Positions 44,275 through 44,305 of a stretch of DNA of 44,305 nucleotides are shown here, one piece after another. This DNA comes from Methylobacter sp. Lineage in GTDB: Bacteria > Pseudomonadota > Gammaproteobacteria > Methylococcales > Methylomonadaceae. Every line of letters begins with the position of its first letter. Position 1 is the first letter of the stretch. The notes beneath the pieces are model-generated. The model did not search any database. It saw only the letters and a list, made by a program, of their open reading frames with translations, and was not told the DNA's origin. The translations under genes were made by a program, and so were the position numbers. The stretch covers positions 1-44,305 of the forward strand of contig JAURVK010000064.1 in NCBI GenBank assembly GCA_030655535.1, given 5' to 3'.

Positions 44275-44305
44275 TATGTTTATTTTTCTTCAATTCTGTA
44301 TCAAT
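44267..44305 (-). CDS. ccmF: Probable C-terminal end of CcmF
   Basis: Only 12 codons (ending LKKNKHNA) and a TAA that overlaps the ccmG start by 8 bases. The call rests on the conserved ccmF-ccmG-ccmH-ccmI order and on an open frame at the window edge; the residues themselves are too few to identify. Confidence 0.4.
   Translation of the reverse strand: MDTELKKNKHNA

Overview
The window is chromosomal DNA of a gammaproteobacterium and reads best as a type I (Methylococcales) methanotroph or close relative. The main evidence is a divergent cluster of serine-cycle genes: malate thiokinase mtkA-mtkB and malyl-CoA lyase on the minus strand, and serine-glyoxylate aminotransferase and hydroxypyruvate reductase on the plus strand. 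These sit among ordinary gammaproteobacterial housekeeping genes (cobalamin-dependent metH, trkA-trkH, uvrB, ftsK, trxB-aat, surE-pcm, a second EF-G, slyX, hemN, ccmGHI). No methane monooxygenase, phage, CRISPR array, integron or complete insertion sequence is visible. The organism call is an inference from gene content and style.

Layout. 1-720: C-terminus of a YgiQ-type radical SAM protein, then a tRNA-Thr(UGU) and a terminator. 720-1518: a gene-poor stretch with palindromic repeats. 1519-5440: metH followed by a tiny glutaredoxin-like gene (minus). 5535-9300: small membrane or exported proteins, including two very short genes (43 and 37 aa) with their own promoters and terminators, and a large HTTM-DCC membrane protein. 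9511-12411: trkA-trkH potassium uptake. 12600-18289: the serine-cycle cluster. 18525-22001: aspartate aminotransferase and uvrB. 22149-24600: a secreted RCC1-repeat protein, a broken REP-associated transposase between inverted REP copies, and an ASCH-like protein. 24926-28141: a predicted ABC-class ATPase, poorly supported ORFs in palindrome-rich DNA, ssb, and an isolated 57-aa membrane protein. 28665-32881: ftsK, trxB, aat. 32901-34922: an HDOD-GAF signalling protein and a CBS-pair protein. 35300-37660: a long hairpin-rich leader and an EF-G2-type fusA paralogue. 37764-40385: surE-pcm-yqaA operon and a divergent Smr-domain gene. 40434-44305: a tightly overlapped operon, (ccmF)-ccmG-ccmH-ccmI-hemN-slyX.

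How the genes work together. MtkAB makes malyl-CoA from malate; Mcl splits it into acetyl-CoA and glyoxylate. Sga uses the glyoxylate to convert serine to hydroxypyruvate plus glycine, and Hpr reduces hydroxypyruvate to glycerate. Glycerate kinase, PEP carboxylase and a glyoxylate-regeneration route are not in this window. The ccm genes and hemN join cytochrome c maturation to heme synthesis.

The most distinctive large-scale feature is the number of extragenic palindromes: about ten sites from at least six unrelated sequence families, almost every one in a gap between genes. One family flanks a decayed RAYT transposase. No clear undescribed defence or mobile system is present; the best candidates for new biology are the small stand-alone genes, the EF-G2 leader and the repeat families.
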